64,000 nucleotides of DNA from Pseudomonas umsongensis (GCF_002236105.1 NZ_NIWU01000003.1:250501-314500), one strand, 5' to 3'; positions 53,562 through 63,016 are shown, counted from the first letter of the stretch. Notes: generated by a model from the letters alone, not told the origin. Numbers and translations: made by a program.

Positions 53562-54194
53562 ATGGAGCTTCAAACATGGCTGGCGTTTTTTGCCGCCTGC
53601 TGGGTGATCAGTCTTTCTCCCGGTGCCGGCGCCATTGCGTCGATGTCCAGTGGCCTGCAGTACGGTTTCTGGCGCGGCTACTGGAACGCCCTGGGCTTGC
53701 AGTTGGGCCTTGCTGTGCAGATTGCCATTGTTGGTGCCGGTGTCGGCGCGATTCTCACGGCGTCGGCCACTGCTTTCCATGCGATTAAATGGTTCGGTGT
53801 GGCCTACCTGGTTTTTCTCGCCATCAAACAATGGCGTGCGCTACCCAGCGATATGAGCGATGACGCGGCGATCCGGCAGATTGGCAAGCCAATGGCCCTG
53901 GTGTTCCGAGGCTTCCTGGTGAACATCAGCAACCCCAAGGCGTTGGTGTTCATGCTGGCGGTGTTGCCTCAGTTCATTGATCCGCACGCGCCACTGCTGA
54001 TCCAGTACGTGATCATCGGTGTCACCATGGTCTGCGTGGACCTGATCGTCATGGCCGGTTACACCGGTTTGGCTTCGAAGGTGCTGCGTATGTTGCGCAC
54101 GCCGAAACAGCAACGGCGCATGAACCGTACCTTTGCCGGGCTGTTCATTGGCGCGGCGGCGTTCATGGCCACCCTGCGTAAAGCCGCGGTTTAA
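53562..54194 (+). CDS. LysE/RhtB family amino-acid exporter
   Basis: This 210-residue membrane protein has about six helices. The family start WLAFFAACWVISLSPGAGAIASMSSGLQYG (5-35) is typical of RhtB/LysE exporters, and GFLVNISNPKALVFMLAVLPQF is the second mark. It would export amino acids or homoserine lactone-like compounds. The substrate is unknown. Confidence 0.88.
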   Translation: MELQTWLAFFAACWVISLSPGAGAIASMSSGLQYGFWRGYWNALGLQLGLAVQIAIVGAGVGAILTASATAFHAIKWFGVAYLVFLAIKQWRALPSDMSDDAAIRQIGKPMALVFRGFLVNISNPKALVFMLAVLPQFIDPHAPLLIQYVIIGVTMVCVDLIVMAGYTGLASKVLRMLRTPKQQRRMNRTFAGLFIGAAAFMATLRKAAV

Positions 54195-54204
54195 ACATCA
54201 AGCA

Positions 54205-54237
54205 CAAAAAAGGCGACCTCTTCAGGTCGCCTTTTTC
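54205..54237 (+). terminator. Terminator after the LysE-family gene
   Basis: AAAAAAGGCGACCT-CTTC-AGGTCGCCTTTTT is a perfect stem with a T-run, ten bases after the stop codon. Confidence 0.92.
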
Positions 54238-54332
54238 GTTTATGCGCTGTCGTGCAATCGACGACAAAGCTTGAGTGAAACTGATTGGGAGTGAACAATA
54301 TGTTACTTCGTATTTCCAATTGAGATTCGTTC

Positions 54333-56228
54333 ATGATTGCCCCGTCCCGATTCCTGGCCTGGCTGTTAGCGCCGGTGTTTGCCCTGTGCAGCTTTAATCT
54401 GCTGGCCGACACCGTGGAAGGCGCCCCGCAAGCGCTGCACTTGCTCGATTACCTCGGCGCGGACTATCCGCAAGCAGTGCAGGCAGGCAAGGTCGTCAAC
54501 GAATCCGAATACCGCGAACAGCTGGAGTTTGTCCAGGTGTTGCAAGGCTTGATCGCCGGCATGCCGGCCAAACCGGAAAAAGCCGGGCTGGAGCAGGGCG
54601 TCAGCGCGCTGCGCGAGGCGATCTCCGAGCGTCGGGACGGTGCGGACGTTGCCCGCCAGGCTCGGCAACTCGGCGCAAAATTGGCCGTGGCCTATGAAGT
54701 CAGCCAGGCGCCGATCATTACCCCGGACCCGACTCGCGGCGCGCCACTGTACGCCCAGCATTGTTCGGTGTGCCACGGCGAAACCGGCGCTGGCGATGGT
54801 CCGGCGGGTGTGGGGCTAACCCCAGCGCCGGCCAATTTGCGAGATAACACGCGCCTGGATCACCTGAGCCTCTACGCGATCTACAACACACTGGGCCTGG
54901 GGGTAGAAGGCACCGATATGCCGGCTTTCGGCGATCAGCTCGATGATCGTCAGCGTTGGGACCTGGCAACCTATATCGCCAGCTTCAGCGCCGATCCGCA
55001 GGCCGCCAGTAGCGACAAGACCTACAACATTGCCGATCTGGCCCGTCAGACGCCGGCCGAAGTGCAGGCCGCCGACGGTCCGCAAGGCGCAGCGACTTTC
55101 CGCGCGCAACGGGCTCAGCCGCCGCAAGCCAAGCGTGGCCCGGCGCAGTTGCTCGACTACACCGCGACTACCCTGGACAAGAGCGTCGCGGCTTACCGCG
55201 CAGGCGATCACGATCAAGCCTACGACCTGTCGGTAGCGGCGTACCTGGAAGGCTTCGAGCTGGTCGAAAGCTCCCTGGACAACGTCGATGCCAACGTGCG
55301 CAAAGACACTGAAAAGTCGCTGATGGCTTACCGTCAGTCATTACAGGATGGCTTGCCGGTGGAGCAGGTGGAACAGCGCCTGGAGACGGCCAAGGCCAAG
55401 TTGAAAACCTCTGCCGGATTGTTGGGCAGCGATGGTTTGAGCTGGTCGCTGAGCTTCATTTCCGGCCTGCTGATTCTGTTGCGCGAAGGCCTGGAAGCCA
55501 TCCTGGTGCTGGCGGCGATTCTCGCCTTCCTGCGTAATACCGGCCAACAGTCGGCGGTACGCAGTGTCAACGTCGGTTGGGGCCTGGCACTGGTGGTGGG
55601 TCTGGGTACCTGGGCGCTGGCGGCGTATGTGATTGATGTCAGCGGCTCGCAGCGTGAGTTGCTGGAGGGTGCAACGGCCCTGTTCGCCAGCGTCATGGTG
55701 TTGTGGCTCGGTGTGTGGATGCATGACCGTCGTCATGCCGCGGCCTGGCAGGATTACATCAAGAGCAGCCTGGTGGGCGGTGGTGGACGTTTCGGTTTTG
55801 CGATCCTGGCGTTTTTCTCGGTGTATCGCGAACTGTTCGAAGTGATCCTGTTCTATGAAACCCTGTGGTTGCAGGCTGGCCCTGCGGGCCATGACGCAGT
55901 ACTGGCCGGTGGTGCGACGGCGCTGGTGTTGTTGGTAGGCCTGGCCTGGGTGATCCTGCGCGGCTCGGCGAAACTGCCGTTGGCGCTGTTCTTCAGCATC
56001 AACGCCGGCCTGCTCTGTGCCTTGTCGGTGGTGTTCGCCGGGCATGGCGTTAAGGCGTTGCAGGAAGCCGGTATCTTCGGCACGCGGCCGGTGCCGTTCT
56101 TTGAGTTCGATTGGTTGGGGATTCATGCGGATGCGTATTCGCTGAGTGCGCAGGCGGTGGCGATCGTTGCGATCGTTGTGTTGTATGGTCGTAGTCGTGT
56201 GGCTGAAAAGCGGCGGGTTACGGCTTAA
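54333..56228 (+). CDS. FTR1-family iron permease fused to cytochrome c
   Basis: This 631-residue protein has a signal peptide (to about residue 25), a periplasmic helical domain, then a cytochrome c domain with haem site CSVCH (about 144-148) and a likely axial Met in TDMPAFGDQL. A linker and a helical domain follow. The FTR1 permease domain (about 370-620, seven helices) has two RExxE iron motifs: REGLEA (about 384) and RELFE (about 499). It should oxidise and import iron in one chain, or act with a ferroxidase. It is alone in its transcription unit. Confidence 0.9.
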   Translation: MIAPSRFLAWLLAPVFALCSFNLLADTVEGAPQALHLLDYLGADYPQAVQAGKVVNESEYREQLEFVQVLQGLIAGMPAKPEKAGLEQGVSALREAISERRDGADVARQARQLGAKLAVAYEVSQAPIITPDPTRGAPLYAQHCSVCHGETGAGDGPAGVGLTPAPANLRDNTRLDHLSLYAIYNTLGLGVEGTDMPAFGDQLDDRQRWDLATYIASFSADPQAASSDKTYNIADLARQTPAEVQAADGPQGAATFRAQRAQPPQAKRGPAQLLDYTATTLDKSVAAYRAGDHDQAYDLSVAAYLEGFELVESSLDNVDANVRKDTEKSLMAYRQSLQDGLPVEQVEQRLETAKAKLKTSAGLLGSDGLSWSLSFISGLLILLREGLEAILVLAAILAFLRNTGQQSAVRSVNVGWGLALVVGLGTWALAAYVIDVSGSQRELLEGATALFASVMVLWLGVWMHDRRHAAAWQDYIKSSLVGGGGRFGFAILAFFSVYRELFEVILFYETLWLQAGPAGHDAVLAGGATALVLLVGLAWVILRGSAKLPLALFFSINAGLLCALSVVFAGHGVKALQEAGIFGTRPVPFFEFDWLGIHADAYSLSAQAVAIVAIVVLYGRSRVAEKRRVTA

Positions 56229-56250
56229 CAGCATTCGCTTCGCTCATATT

Positions 56251-56311
56251 CGCGAGCAGGCTCGCTCCCACAGGATTTGCGTATAACCTGTGGGAGCGAG
56301 CCTGCTCGCGA
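56251..56311. repeat. Paired inverted REP element
   Basis: CGCGAGCAGGCTCGCTCCCACAGG and CCTGTGGGAGCGAGCCTGCTCGCG are separated by about 13 bases. It lies between the FTR1 gene and the UPF0178 gene, in the leader of the latter. Confidence 0.87.
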
Positions 56312-56334
56312 AGCTTTTTAGAGAGGACAAGAAC

Positions 56335-56790
56335 ATGCGCGTATGGATCGATGCCGACGCCTGCCCCCGGGCGGCCAAGGACCTGGTGGTGAAGTTCGCC
56401 CTCAAGCGCCAGTTCGAAGTGGTGCTGGTGGCCGGCCAGCCACAGATCAAGCCCGGCCTGGCGCTGGTGAAGTTGATCGTGGTGCCAAGTGGCCCTGATG
56501 CGGCCGACGACTACCTCGTGGAGCACGCGGTACCTGGTGAGCTGGTGATCTGCAGCGATGTGCCGCTGGCCGACCGCTTGGTGAAAAAAGGCGTTGCTGC
56601 GCTGGACCCGAGGGGCAAGGAGTTCGATGCGCAGAACATGGGCGATCGCCTGGCCGTGCGCAACCTGTTCACCGATTTGCGCGAACAGGGGCAGATGAGT
56701 GGCGGGCCAGCGCCGTTTGGTGAGCGGGAAAAGCAGGCGTTTGCCAATGCGCTGGACCGGATCCTTACAAGGCTGACCCGCCAAGCTTGA
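56335..56790 (+). CDS. UPF0178 (YaiI/YqxD) family protein
   Basis: This 151-residue protein starts MRVWIDADACPRAAKDLVV, with the PIN-like acidic motif DADACP, then VICSDVPLADRLVKKG, ALDPRGKEFDAQNMGDRLAVR and GGPAPFGEREKQAFANALDR. This is the whole UPF0178 signature; the fold is PIN-domain-like, so nuclease activity is possible. The start follows GAGAGGAC. A REP pair lies immediately upstream. Confidence 0.9.
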   Translation: MRVWIDADACPRAAKDLVVKFALKRQFEVVLVAGQPQIKPGLALVKLIVVPSGPDAADDYLVEHAVPGELVICSDVPLADRLVKKGVAALDPRGKEFDAQNMGDRLAVRNLFTDLREQGQMSGGPAPFGEREKQAFANALDRILTRLTRQA

Positions 56791-56806
56791 ACCTTGTAAA
56801 GAACCC

Positions 56807-56896
56807 TGTGGGAGCGGGCTTGCTCGCGAATGCAGTGTATTAGTCACCATCATTGTTGAATGACACACCGCTTTCGCGAGCAAGCCCGCTCCCACA
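56807..56896. repeat. Paired inverted REP element
   Basis: TGTGGGAGCGGGCTTGCTCGCGAA at 56808 and its inverted copy ending at 56895 flank about 40 bases. It lies between convergent UPF0178 and elbB genes. Confidence 0.86.
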
Positions 56897-56907
56897 TTTA
56901 ATCGATG

Positions 56908-57576
56908 TCAGGCGTCGTTTTCGTGGGTCAGCTCGAGCACCCGGTCGACCAGTTTGTTGATGCCCGAAGCCGCTTCGCTGATCGATTGCGCCAGCATGTA
57001 GGCCGGTGTCGTCACCAGTTTGCGCGCCTTGTCTTCGACGATATCGCTCACGGCACATTCCTTGTGGGTGGCGCCCATCTTGTTCAGGGCCGCTGCCGTT
57101 TCTGCGTCGTTGCCGATGGTGCATGTCACGCCGGGACCATAGATTTTCGCCGCCAGGGCAGGTGAGATGCAGATCAGGCCGACCGGTTTGCCGGCCTCGG
57201 CAAAGGCTTCGGTCAATGCCAGGACATCCGGTTGCACCGTGCAGCCAGTACCTTCGATGGCAAAGTTGGAGAGGTTCTTGGCCGAGCCGAAGCCGCCGGG
57301 AATGATCAGTGCATCGAACTCCTCGGCGTCGGCTTCGCGGATATCCTTGATCTCGCCGCGGGCTATACGGGCAGACTCCACCAGCACATTGCGCGACTCG
57401 GGCATTTCTTCGCCGGTCAGGTGGTTGATCACGTGCAGCTGCGCGATATTCGGGGCAAAACACTGCACCTGCGCGCCACGCTGGTCCAGGCGCAGCAGGG
57501 TCACCACACTTTCGTAAATCTCGGCGCCGTCGTATACGCCACAACCGGAAAGGATCACTGCAACTTTTTTGCTCAT
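56908..57576 (-). CDS. elbB: ElbB family glyoxalase (DJ-1/PfpI superfamily)
   Basis: This 222-residue protein has the ElbB start KKVAVILSGCGVYDGAEIYESV, IIPGGFGSAKNLSNFA and the nucleophile elbow region VGLICISPAL with a cysteine. ElbB (SCRP-27A) was linked to isoprenoid synthesis and shows glyoxalase activity in E. coli. It is alone and divergent from the desaturase gene. Confidence 0.9.
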   Translation of the reverse strand: MSKKVAVILSGCGVYDGAEIYESVVTLLRLDQRGAQVQCFAPNIAQLHVINHLTGEEMPESRNVLVESARIARGEIKDIREADAEEFDALIIPGGFGSAKNLSNFAIEGTGCTVQPDVLALTEAFAEAGKPVGLICISPALAAKIYGPGVTCTIGNDAETAAALNKMGATHKECAVSDIVEDKARKLVTTPAYMLAQSISEAASGINKLVDRVLELTHENDA

Positions 57577-57691
57577 GGGCTTTTCTCCAGATTCATGGCG
57601 TTAAATGTCCACTAATTTGTCACTCGTTGCCATAGGGATAATTCGAGGCTACACATAGGATCTGTCCTCAAGATTCCGACCAGGGCGCGTC

Positions 57692-58927
57692 ATGGACTTC
57701 ATTCTGTATGCGGTGCCGTTTTTCTTTGTGCTGATCGCTGTCGAGCTGCTGGCCGACCGTTGGCGCGGGGTCAGCAACTATCGGCTGGCGGACGCGATCA
57801 ACAGCATCAGCACCGGTGTGCTGTCGACCACCACCGGCCTGCTGACAAAAGGCGTAGGGCTGGTGACCTATGCGTTCGCCCTCAAGCACCTGGCACTGTT
57901 CGAGCTCTCGCCCGACAGCATCTGGGTCTGGGTGTTTGCCTTCGTCTTTTACGATTTCTGCTACTACTGGCTGCACCGCATGGGCCACGAGCGCAACATC
58001 CTCTGGGCCGCGCATTCGGTGCATCACCAGAGCGAGGACTACAACCTCTCCACCGCCTTGCGCCAGACGAGCACCGGATTCCTCCTGAGCTGGATCTTCT
58101 ACCTCCCCATGGCCGTCGTCGGTGTGCCGTTGCTGGTGTTCGTCAGTGTCGCGGCGCTTAACCTGCTGTACCAGTTCTGGGTGCATACCCGGCACATTCC
58201 CAAGCTCGGCTGGTTCGAGTGGTTTTTCGTCACGCCATCCAATCATCGGGCCCACCATGCACAGAACGCTCTCTACATGGATCGCAACTACGGCGGTGTG
58301 TTCATTATTTGGGACCGTCTATTTGGCTCGTTCCAGGAAGAAGACGACAACGAGCCGGTGATTTTCGGCGTAACAACACCGCTGTCGAGCTGGAACCCGG
58401 TGTGGGCCAACGTGCAGTTCTACACCCAGTTGTGGGCGGATGCGCGGCGTGCCGAAAGCACCTGGGACAAGCTGCGGATCTGGTTCATGCGCACCGGCTG
58501 GCGGCCGGCGGATGTGGCGGCCAAGTACCCGATGAACAAGCCGGACCTGAGCCAGTTCCGCAAATTCGAGGTGCCATTGGACGGGCGTCAGCAGCTCTAC
58601 GTGCTGTTACAGTTCTGCGTCTACATCGCGTTTGGCAGCTATTTGATGAACCTCGCGCCCAATCTGTCGACGGCCGCGTTGGTGTTGGGCTGGGGAGCTG
58701 TGGCGCTGGGCCTGTTCGTGCTGGGCGTGGCCCTGGAGAATCGCCCGTGGGCGCTGAAGCTGGAGTTGCTGCGGCTGGCATCGAATGTGCCGCTGGTATG
58801 GCTGGCGCCGCTGGTGGGGCTGTGGCCGGCCAGCGCGGTGGGCTGGGTCGGCCTGCTCAGTTACAGTCTGATCAGCGGTATCGGGCTCTACTGCTGCAGA
58901 AACCGTTTTACTCGATTGGCGTCTTAG
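57692..58927 (+). CDS. Fatty-acid hydroxylase/sterol desaturase family protein
   Basis: This 411-residue membrane protein has the di-iron histidine clusters of the superfamily: FCYYWLHRMGHE (about 88-99), HSVHHQSEDYN (about 108) and NHRAHHAQNALY (about 185-196). The C-terminal third holds further membrane helices (LQFCVYIAFGSYLMNLAP and three more), longer than the minimal family. Substrate is unknown. The end overlaps the DedA gene on the other strand by 20 bases. Confidence 0.88.
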   Translation: MDFILYAVPFFFVLIAVELLADRWRGVSNYRLADAINSISTGVLSTTTGLLTKGVGLVTYAFALKHLALFELSPDSIWVWVFAFVFYDFCYYWLHRMGHERNILWAAHSVHHQSEDYNLSTALRQTSTGFLLSWIFYLPMAVVGVPLLVFVSVAALNLLYQFWVHTRHIPKLGWFEWFFVTPSNHRAHHAQNALYMDRNYGGVFIIWDRLFGSFQEEDDNEPVIFGVTTPLSSWNPVWANVQFYTQLWADARRAESTWDKLRIWFMRTGWRPADVAAKYPMNKPDLSQFRKFEVPLDGRQQLYVLLQFCVYIAFGSYLMNLAPNLSTAALVLGWGAVALGLFVLGVALENRPWALKLELLRLASNVPLVWLAPLVGLWPASAVGWVGLLSYSLISGIGLYCCRNRFTRLAS

Positions 58928-59540
58928 GGTTGCCGGCATTGTGCTGTTGGGCTTTCAGGGCTTGCTCGTCGGCATAGATCTGCCTGGCCAGGCGAGCATT
59001 CTTGAACCGGCGGCGCAGCCACAGGCCCAACCCGAGGACGAGCAGGGCACCGAGCACCCACAGTTCGTATTTCTTGATGCTGCCGAGCATCCCTTCCAGT
59101 ACCGCGCCAAAGTGATAGGCCGCCGCCGCCAGTGCGGTGGCCCAGATCGCAGCGCCAATTCCGTTGAGCAGCAGATAACGGCCCGGCGGATAGCCAGACA
59201 GGCCGATTGCCACCGGCATCACGGTGCGCAGGCCATAGACGAAGCGAAAGCTCAGGACCCAGATATCCGGATGCTTGCGAATGTGCTCGAGCGCCCGATC
59301 ACCCATTAACTGCCAGCGCGGCTTGCGTGCCAGCAGCTTGCGCCCGTGCTTGCGTCCCAGGAAGTACCACAGCTGATCGCCGGCATAACTGCCGAAGAAC
59401 GCCACGACCACCACCAGGTTGATGTCCATGTATCCACGGAACGCGAGGAAGCCCGCGAGCACCAGGATGGTTTCGCCTTCGAAGAATGTGCCTAGAAATA
59501 GGGCAAAGTAGCCGAAGTCATGCAGAAATTGTTGGAGCAT
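58908..59540 (-). CDS. DedA family membrane protein
   Basis: This 210-residue protein has GTFFEGETILVLAGFLAFRGYMD and the DedA signature FRFVYGLRTVMPVAIGLSGYPPGRYLLLNGIGAAIW. DedA proteins recycle undecaprenyl phosphate or flip lipids. A C-terminal basic tail follows the last helix. It is convergent with the desaturase gene, with a 20-base overlap. Confidence 0.88.
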   Translation of the reverse strand: MLQQFLHDFGYFALFLGTFFEGETILVLAGFLAFRGYMDINLVVVVAFFGSYAGDQLWYFLGRKHGRKLLARKPRWQLMGDRALEHIRKHPDIWVLSFRFVYGLRTVMPVAIGLSGYPPGRYLLLNGIGAAIWATALAAAAYHFGAVLEGMLGSIKKYELWVLGALLVLGLGLWLRRRFKNARLARQIYADEQALKAQQHNAGNPKTPIE

Positions 59541-59674
59541 TGTCTGGGTGCTGGCGAAATGAACGCGCAGCCTAACCCTTCGTACACATTCAGGAAAGTG
59601 TCCAAATGTGTCTCGACGTGAACATTTCCTACAAGGACAATGGAATGCGGCTACCTGTCACAGGTTGCACACAA

Positions 59675-59714
59675 CTGTCATGTGATCGTCATAATGGCCG
59701 CTTATAACTGTCAC
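59675..59714 (+). promoter_or_regulatory. Pho-box-like repeats upstream of hemB-ppk
   Basis: CTGTCAT (59675-59681) and TCGTCAT (59686-59692) are 11 bases apart, and CTGTCAC (59708-59714) lies 33 bases from the first. PhoB sites are direct repeats of CTGTCAT spaced 11 bases. A further CTGTCAC at 59655 is off phase. Phosphate control of the ppk transcript would make sense. Confidence 0.5.
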
Positions 59715-59747
59715 GCTCGCCCGTCCGCGCGGGCTCAGGAGTCTGCC

Positions 59748-60761
59748 GTGAGCTTTACCCCCGCCAACCGCTTGTTCCCCGCAACCCGCCTGCGCCGCAA
59801 CCGTCGCGATGATTTTTCGCGTCGACTGGTCCGTGAAAACGTGTTGACCGTCGATGATCTGATCCTGCCGGTGTTCGTACTGGACGGTGAAAACCGTCGC
59901 GAAGCGGTGGCCTCGATGCCGGGCGTCGAACGCCTGACCATCGATCTGTTGCTGGAAGAGGCAGCCAAGTGGGTCGAGCTGGGCATTCCGGCGCTGGCGC
60001 TGTTCCCGGTGACACCTCCAGAGCTCAAATCGCTGGATGGCGCCGAAGCCTGGAACCCCGAAGGCATTGCCCAGCGCGCCACCCGCGCCCTGCGTGCACA
60101 GTTTCCTGAACTGGGCGTGATTACCGACGTCGCGCTGGACCCGTTCACCACCCACGGCCAGGACGGCATTCTCGACGAAGAAGGCTATGTGCAGAACGAC
60201 ATCACCGTCGACGCACTGGTCAGGCAAGCCCTGTCCCATGCCGAAGCTGGCGCCCAGGTGGTTGCGCCTTCGGACATGATGGACGGTCGCATCCAGGCTA
60301 TCCGCGAGGCCCTCGAAGTGGCCGGTCACGTCAACGTACGGATCATGGCCTATTCGGCGAAGTACGCCAGCGCCTATTACGGCCCGTTTCGCGATGCGGT
60401 CGGTTCGGCACTGAACCTGGGCAAGGCCAACAAGGCCTCCTATCAGATGGACCCGGCCAACAGCAACGAAGCCCTGCACGAAGTGGCGGCTGACTTGTCA
60501 GAAGGCGCAGACATGGTCATGGTCAAGCCAGGCATGCCCTATCTGGACATCCTCTGCCGGGTCAAAGAAGAATTCAAAGTGCCGACTTTTGTTTATCAAG
60601 TCAGTGGCGAATACGCCATGCACATGGCGGCGATCCAGAATGGCTGGTTGAGCGAAGGGGTTATCCTCGAATCCCTGACCGCTTTTAAACGCGCAGGTGC
60701 TGATGGCATCCTGACATATTTTGCCGTTCGTGCTGCTCAACTGTTACGAGAGCAACAATAG
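59748..60761 (+). CDS. hemB: Delta-aminolevulinic acid dehydratase (porphobilinogen synthase)
   Basis: This 337-residue enzyme condenses two aminolevulinates. GTG 59748 is used, with AGGAG 7 bases before it; the frame remains open upstream but without family likeness. Active-site lysines lie in IMAYSAKYAS and MVMVKPGMPYLD. The metal-binding area DVALDPFTTHGQDG has Asp/His in place of cysteines, as in Mg2+-dependent Pseudomonas HemB. It is followed 18 bases later by ppk, in one operon. Confidence 0.95.
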   Translation: MSFTPANRLFPATRLRRNRRDDFSRRLVRENVLTVDDLILPVFVLDGENRREAVASMPGVERLTIDLLLEEAAKWVELGIPALALFPVTPPELKSLDGAEAWNPEGIAQRATRALRAQFPELGVITDVALDPFTTHGQDGILDEEGYVQNDITVDALVRQALSHAEAGAQVVAPSDMMDGRIQAIREALEVAGHVNVRIMAYSAKYASAYYGPFRDAVGSALNLGKANKASYQMDPANSNEALHEVAADLSEGADMVMVKPGMPYLDILCRVKEEFKVPTFVYQVSGEYAMHMAAIQNGWLSEGVILESLTAFKRAGADGILTYFAVRAAQLLREQQ

Positions 60762-60779
60762 CCCTCCCAGGAACATTCG

Positions 60780-63002
60780 ATGAATACCGAAGTACTCACT
60801 GAAGTTGCCGTAAAAGACGCCCAGCCTGTGGTGGAGCAAGTCGACGAGACCCCGCCGGAGCTGGAGCCAGCTCCGCCCGCGGCGGTCGTCGAGACCGCTG
60901 TGGCAGCGCCAGCGATTGCCATTCCCGGCCTGGATGACAGCAGCCTGTACATCCACCGCGAGCTGTCGCAACTGCAGTTCAACATCCGCGTGTTGGAACA
61001 GGCACTGGACGAGTCATACCCGTTGCTGGAGCGCCTGAAATTTCTGCTGATCTTCTCCAGCAACCTGGACGAGTTCTTCGAGATTCGTGTCGCCGGCCTC
61101 AAGAAGCAGATCACCTTCGCCCGGGAGCAAGCGGGTGCCGACGGCTTGCAACCGCACCAGGCCCTGGCCCGCATCAGTGAACTGGTACACGGTCACGTCG
61201 ATCGTCAGTACGCGATCCTGAACGACATCCTGCTGCCGGAGCTGGAAAAACATCAGGTCCGCTTCATTCGTCGCCGTCACTGGACGACCAAGCTAAAGAC
61301 CTGGGTGCGCCGCTATTTCCGTGACGAGATTGCCCCGATCATCACCCCGATCGGCCTCGACCCGACGCACCCGTTCCCTTTGTTGGTGAACAAAAGCCTT
61401 AACTTCATCGTCGAGCTCGAGGGTATCGACGCCTTTGGTCGCGACTCCGGCCTGGCGATCATCCCGGCACCGCGCTTGCTGCCGCGGGTGATCAAGGTGC
61501 CGGAAGAAGTCGGCGGCCCTGGCGACAACTATGTATTCCTGTCGTCGATGATCCACGCTCACGCCGATGACTTGTTCCAGGGCATGAAGGTCAAGGGCTG
61601 CTATCAGTTCCGCCTGACCCGAAACGCCGACCTGGCGCTGGACTCGGAAGATGTCGAAGACCTGGCGCGTGCCCTGCGCGGCGAGCTGTTCTCCCGTCGT
61701 TATGGCGACGCGGTGCGATTGGAAGTTGCCGATACCTGCCCGAAACACCTGTCCGACTACCTGCTCAAGCAATTCAACCTCAGCGAGAGCGAGCTTTATC
61801 AGGTCAACGGCCCGGTGAACCTGACGCGTCTGTTCAGCATTACCGGCCTGGACAGCCAGCGCGAGCTGCAATACACGCCGTTCACCCCGCAGATTCCGAA
61901 ACTGCTGCAGAACAGCGAAAACATTTTCAGCGTGATCAGCAAGCAGGACATCCTGTTGCTGCACCCGTTCGAGTCGTTCACTCCGGTGGTCGACCTGCTG
62001 CGCCAGGCCGCCAAGGACCCGCACGTATTAGCGGTGCGTCAGACCCTGTATCGCTCCGGCGCCAACTCGGAAATCGTCGATGCGTTGGTGGATGCGGCGC
62101 GTAACGGCAAGGAGGTCACCGCGGTGATCGAATTGCGCGCGCGGTTCGACGAAGAGTCCAACCTGCAGCTGGCCAGCCGTCTGCAAGCGGCCGGTGCGGT
62201 GGTGATCTACGGTGTGGTCGGCTTCAAGACCCACGCCAAGATGATGCTGATCCTGCGCCGCGAAGCGGGTGAGATCGTGCGTTACGCCCACCTCGGTACG
62301 GGTAACTATCACGCCGGCAACGCTCGCCTGTATACCGACTACAGCCTGCTGACCTCCGACGACGCCCTGTGCGAAGACGTCGGAAAACTGTTCAGCCAGT
62401 TGATCGGCATGGGCAAGACGCTGCGCATGAAGAAGCTGCTGCATGCGCCGTTTACCCTGAAAAAGGGCATGCTCGACATGATTGCCCGCGAAACCCAGTT
62501 CGCCCTCGAGGGCAAGCCGGCGCACATCATCGCCAAGTTCAACTCGCTGACCGATCCGAAGATCATCCGCGCGTTGTACAAGGCCAGCCAGTCGGGCGTG
62601 CGCATCGACCTGGTAGTGCGTGGCATGTGCTGCCTGCGGCCGGGCATCGCCGGGGTGTCGCACAATATCCATGTGCGCTCGATCATCGGTCGCTTCCTGG
62701 AGCACACCCGGGTCTTCTATTTCCTCAATGGCGGGGAAGAGCAGATGTTCCTCTCCAGCGCTGACTGGATGGAGCGCAACCTCGACAAGCGCGTCGAGAC
62801 TTGCTTCCCGGTAGAGGGCAAGAAGCTGATCATGCGGGTCAAGAAAGAGCTCGAGCTGTACCTCACCGACAACACCCACAGCTGGAGCCTGCAGTCGGAC
62901 GGCCGTTACATCCGCAATACACCGACCGGCAACCAGAACCCGCGCAGTGCGCAGGCTACCTTGCTGGAGCGGTTGGGTAGCCCGATCCTGGCGGTTCGGT
63001 AA
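60780..63002 (+). CDS. ppk: Polyphosphate kinase PPK1
   Basis: This 740-residue enzyme makes polyphosphate from ATP. It has an N-terminal Pro/Ala/Glu-rich extension (1-55), then the PPK1 core starting YIHRELSQLQFNIRVLEQAL. The autophosphorylated His lies in GTGNYHAGNARLYTD (about 511) and the second His in SIIGRFLEHTRVFYF (about 641). It is downstream of hemB, and ppx faces it from the other strand, as in P. aeruginosa. Confidence 0.96.
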   Translation: MNTEVLTEVAVKDAQPVVEQVDETPPELEPAPPAAVVETAVAAPAIAIPGLDDSSLYIHRELSQLQFNIRVLEQALDESYPLLERLKFLLIFSSNLDEFFEIRVAGLKKQITFAREQAGADGLQPHQALARISELVHGHVDRQYAILNDILLPELEKHQVRFIRRRHWTTKLKTWVRRYFRDEIAPIITPIGLDPTHPFPLLVNKSLNFIVELEGIDAFGRDSGLAIIPAPRLLPRVIKVPEEVGGPGDNYVFLSSMIHAHADDLFQGMKVKGCYQFRLTRNADLALDSEDVEDLARALRGELFSRRYGDAVRLEVADTCPKHLSDYLLKQFNLSESELYQVNGPVNLTRLFSITGLDSQRELQYTPFTPQIPKLLQNSENIFSVISKQDILLLHPFESFTPVVDLLRQAAKDPHVLAVRQTLYRSGANSEIVDALVDAARNGKEVTAVIELRARFDEESNLQLASRLQAAGAVVIYGVVGFKTHAKMMLILRREAGEIVRYAHLGTGNYHAGNARLYTDYSLLTSDDALCEDVGKLFSQLIGMGKTLRMKKLLHAPFTLKKGMLDMIARETQFALEGKPAHIIAKFNSLTDPKIIRALYKASQSGVRIDLVVRGMCCLRPGIAGVSHNIHVRSIIGRFLEHTRVFYFLNGGEEQMFLSSADWMERNLDKRVETCFPVEGKKLIMRVKKELELYLTDNTHSWSLQSDGRYIRNTPTGNQNPRSAQATLLERLGSPILAVR

Positions 63003-63016
63003 CACCGGCACGAGGT

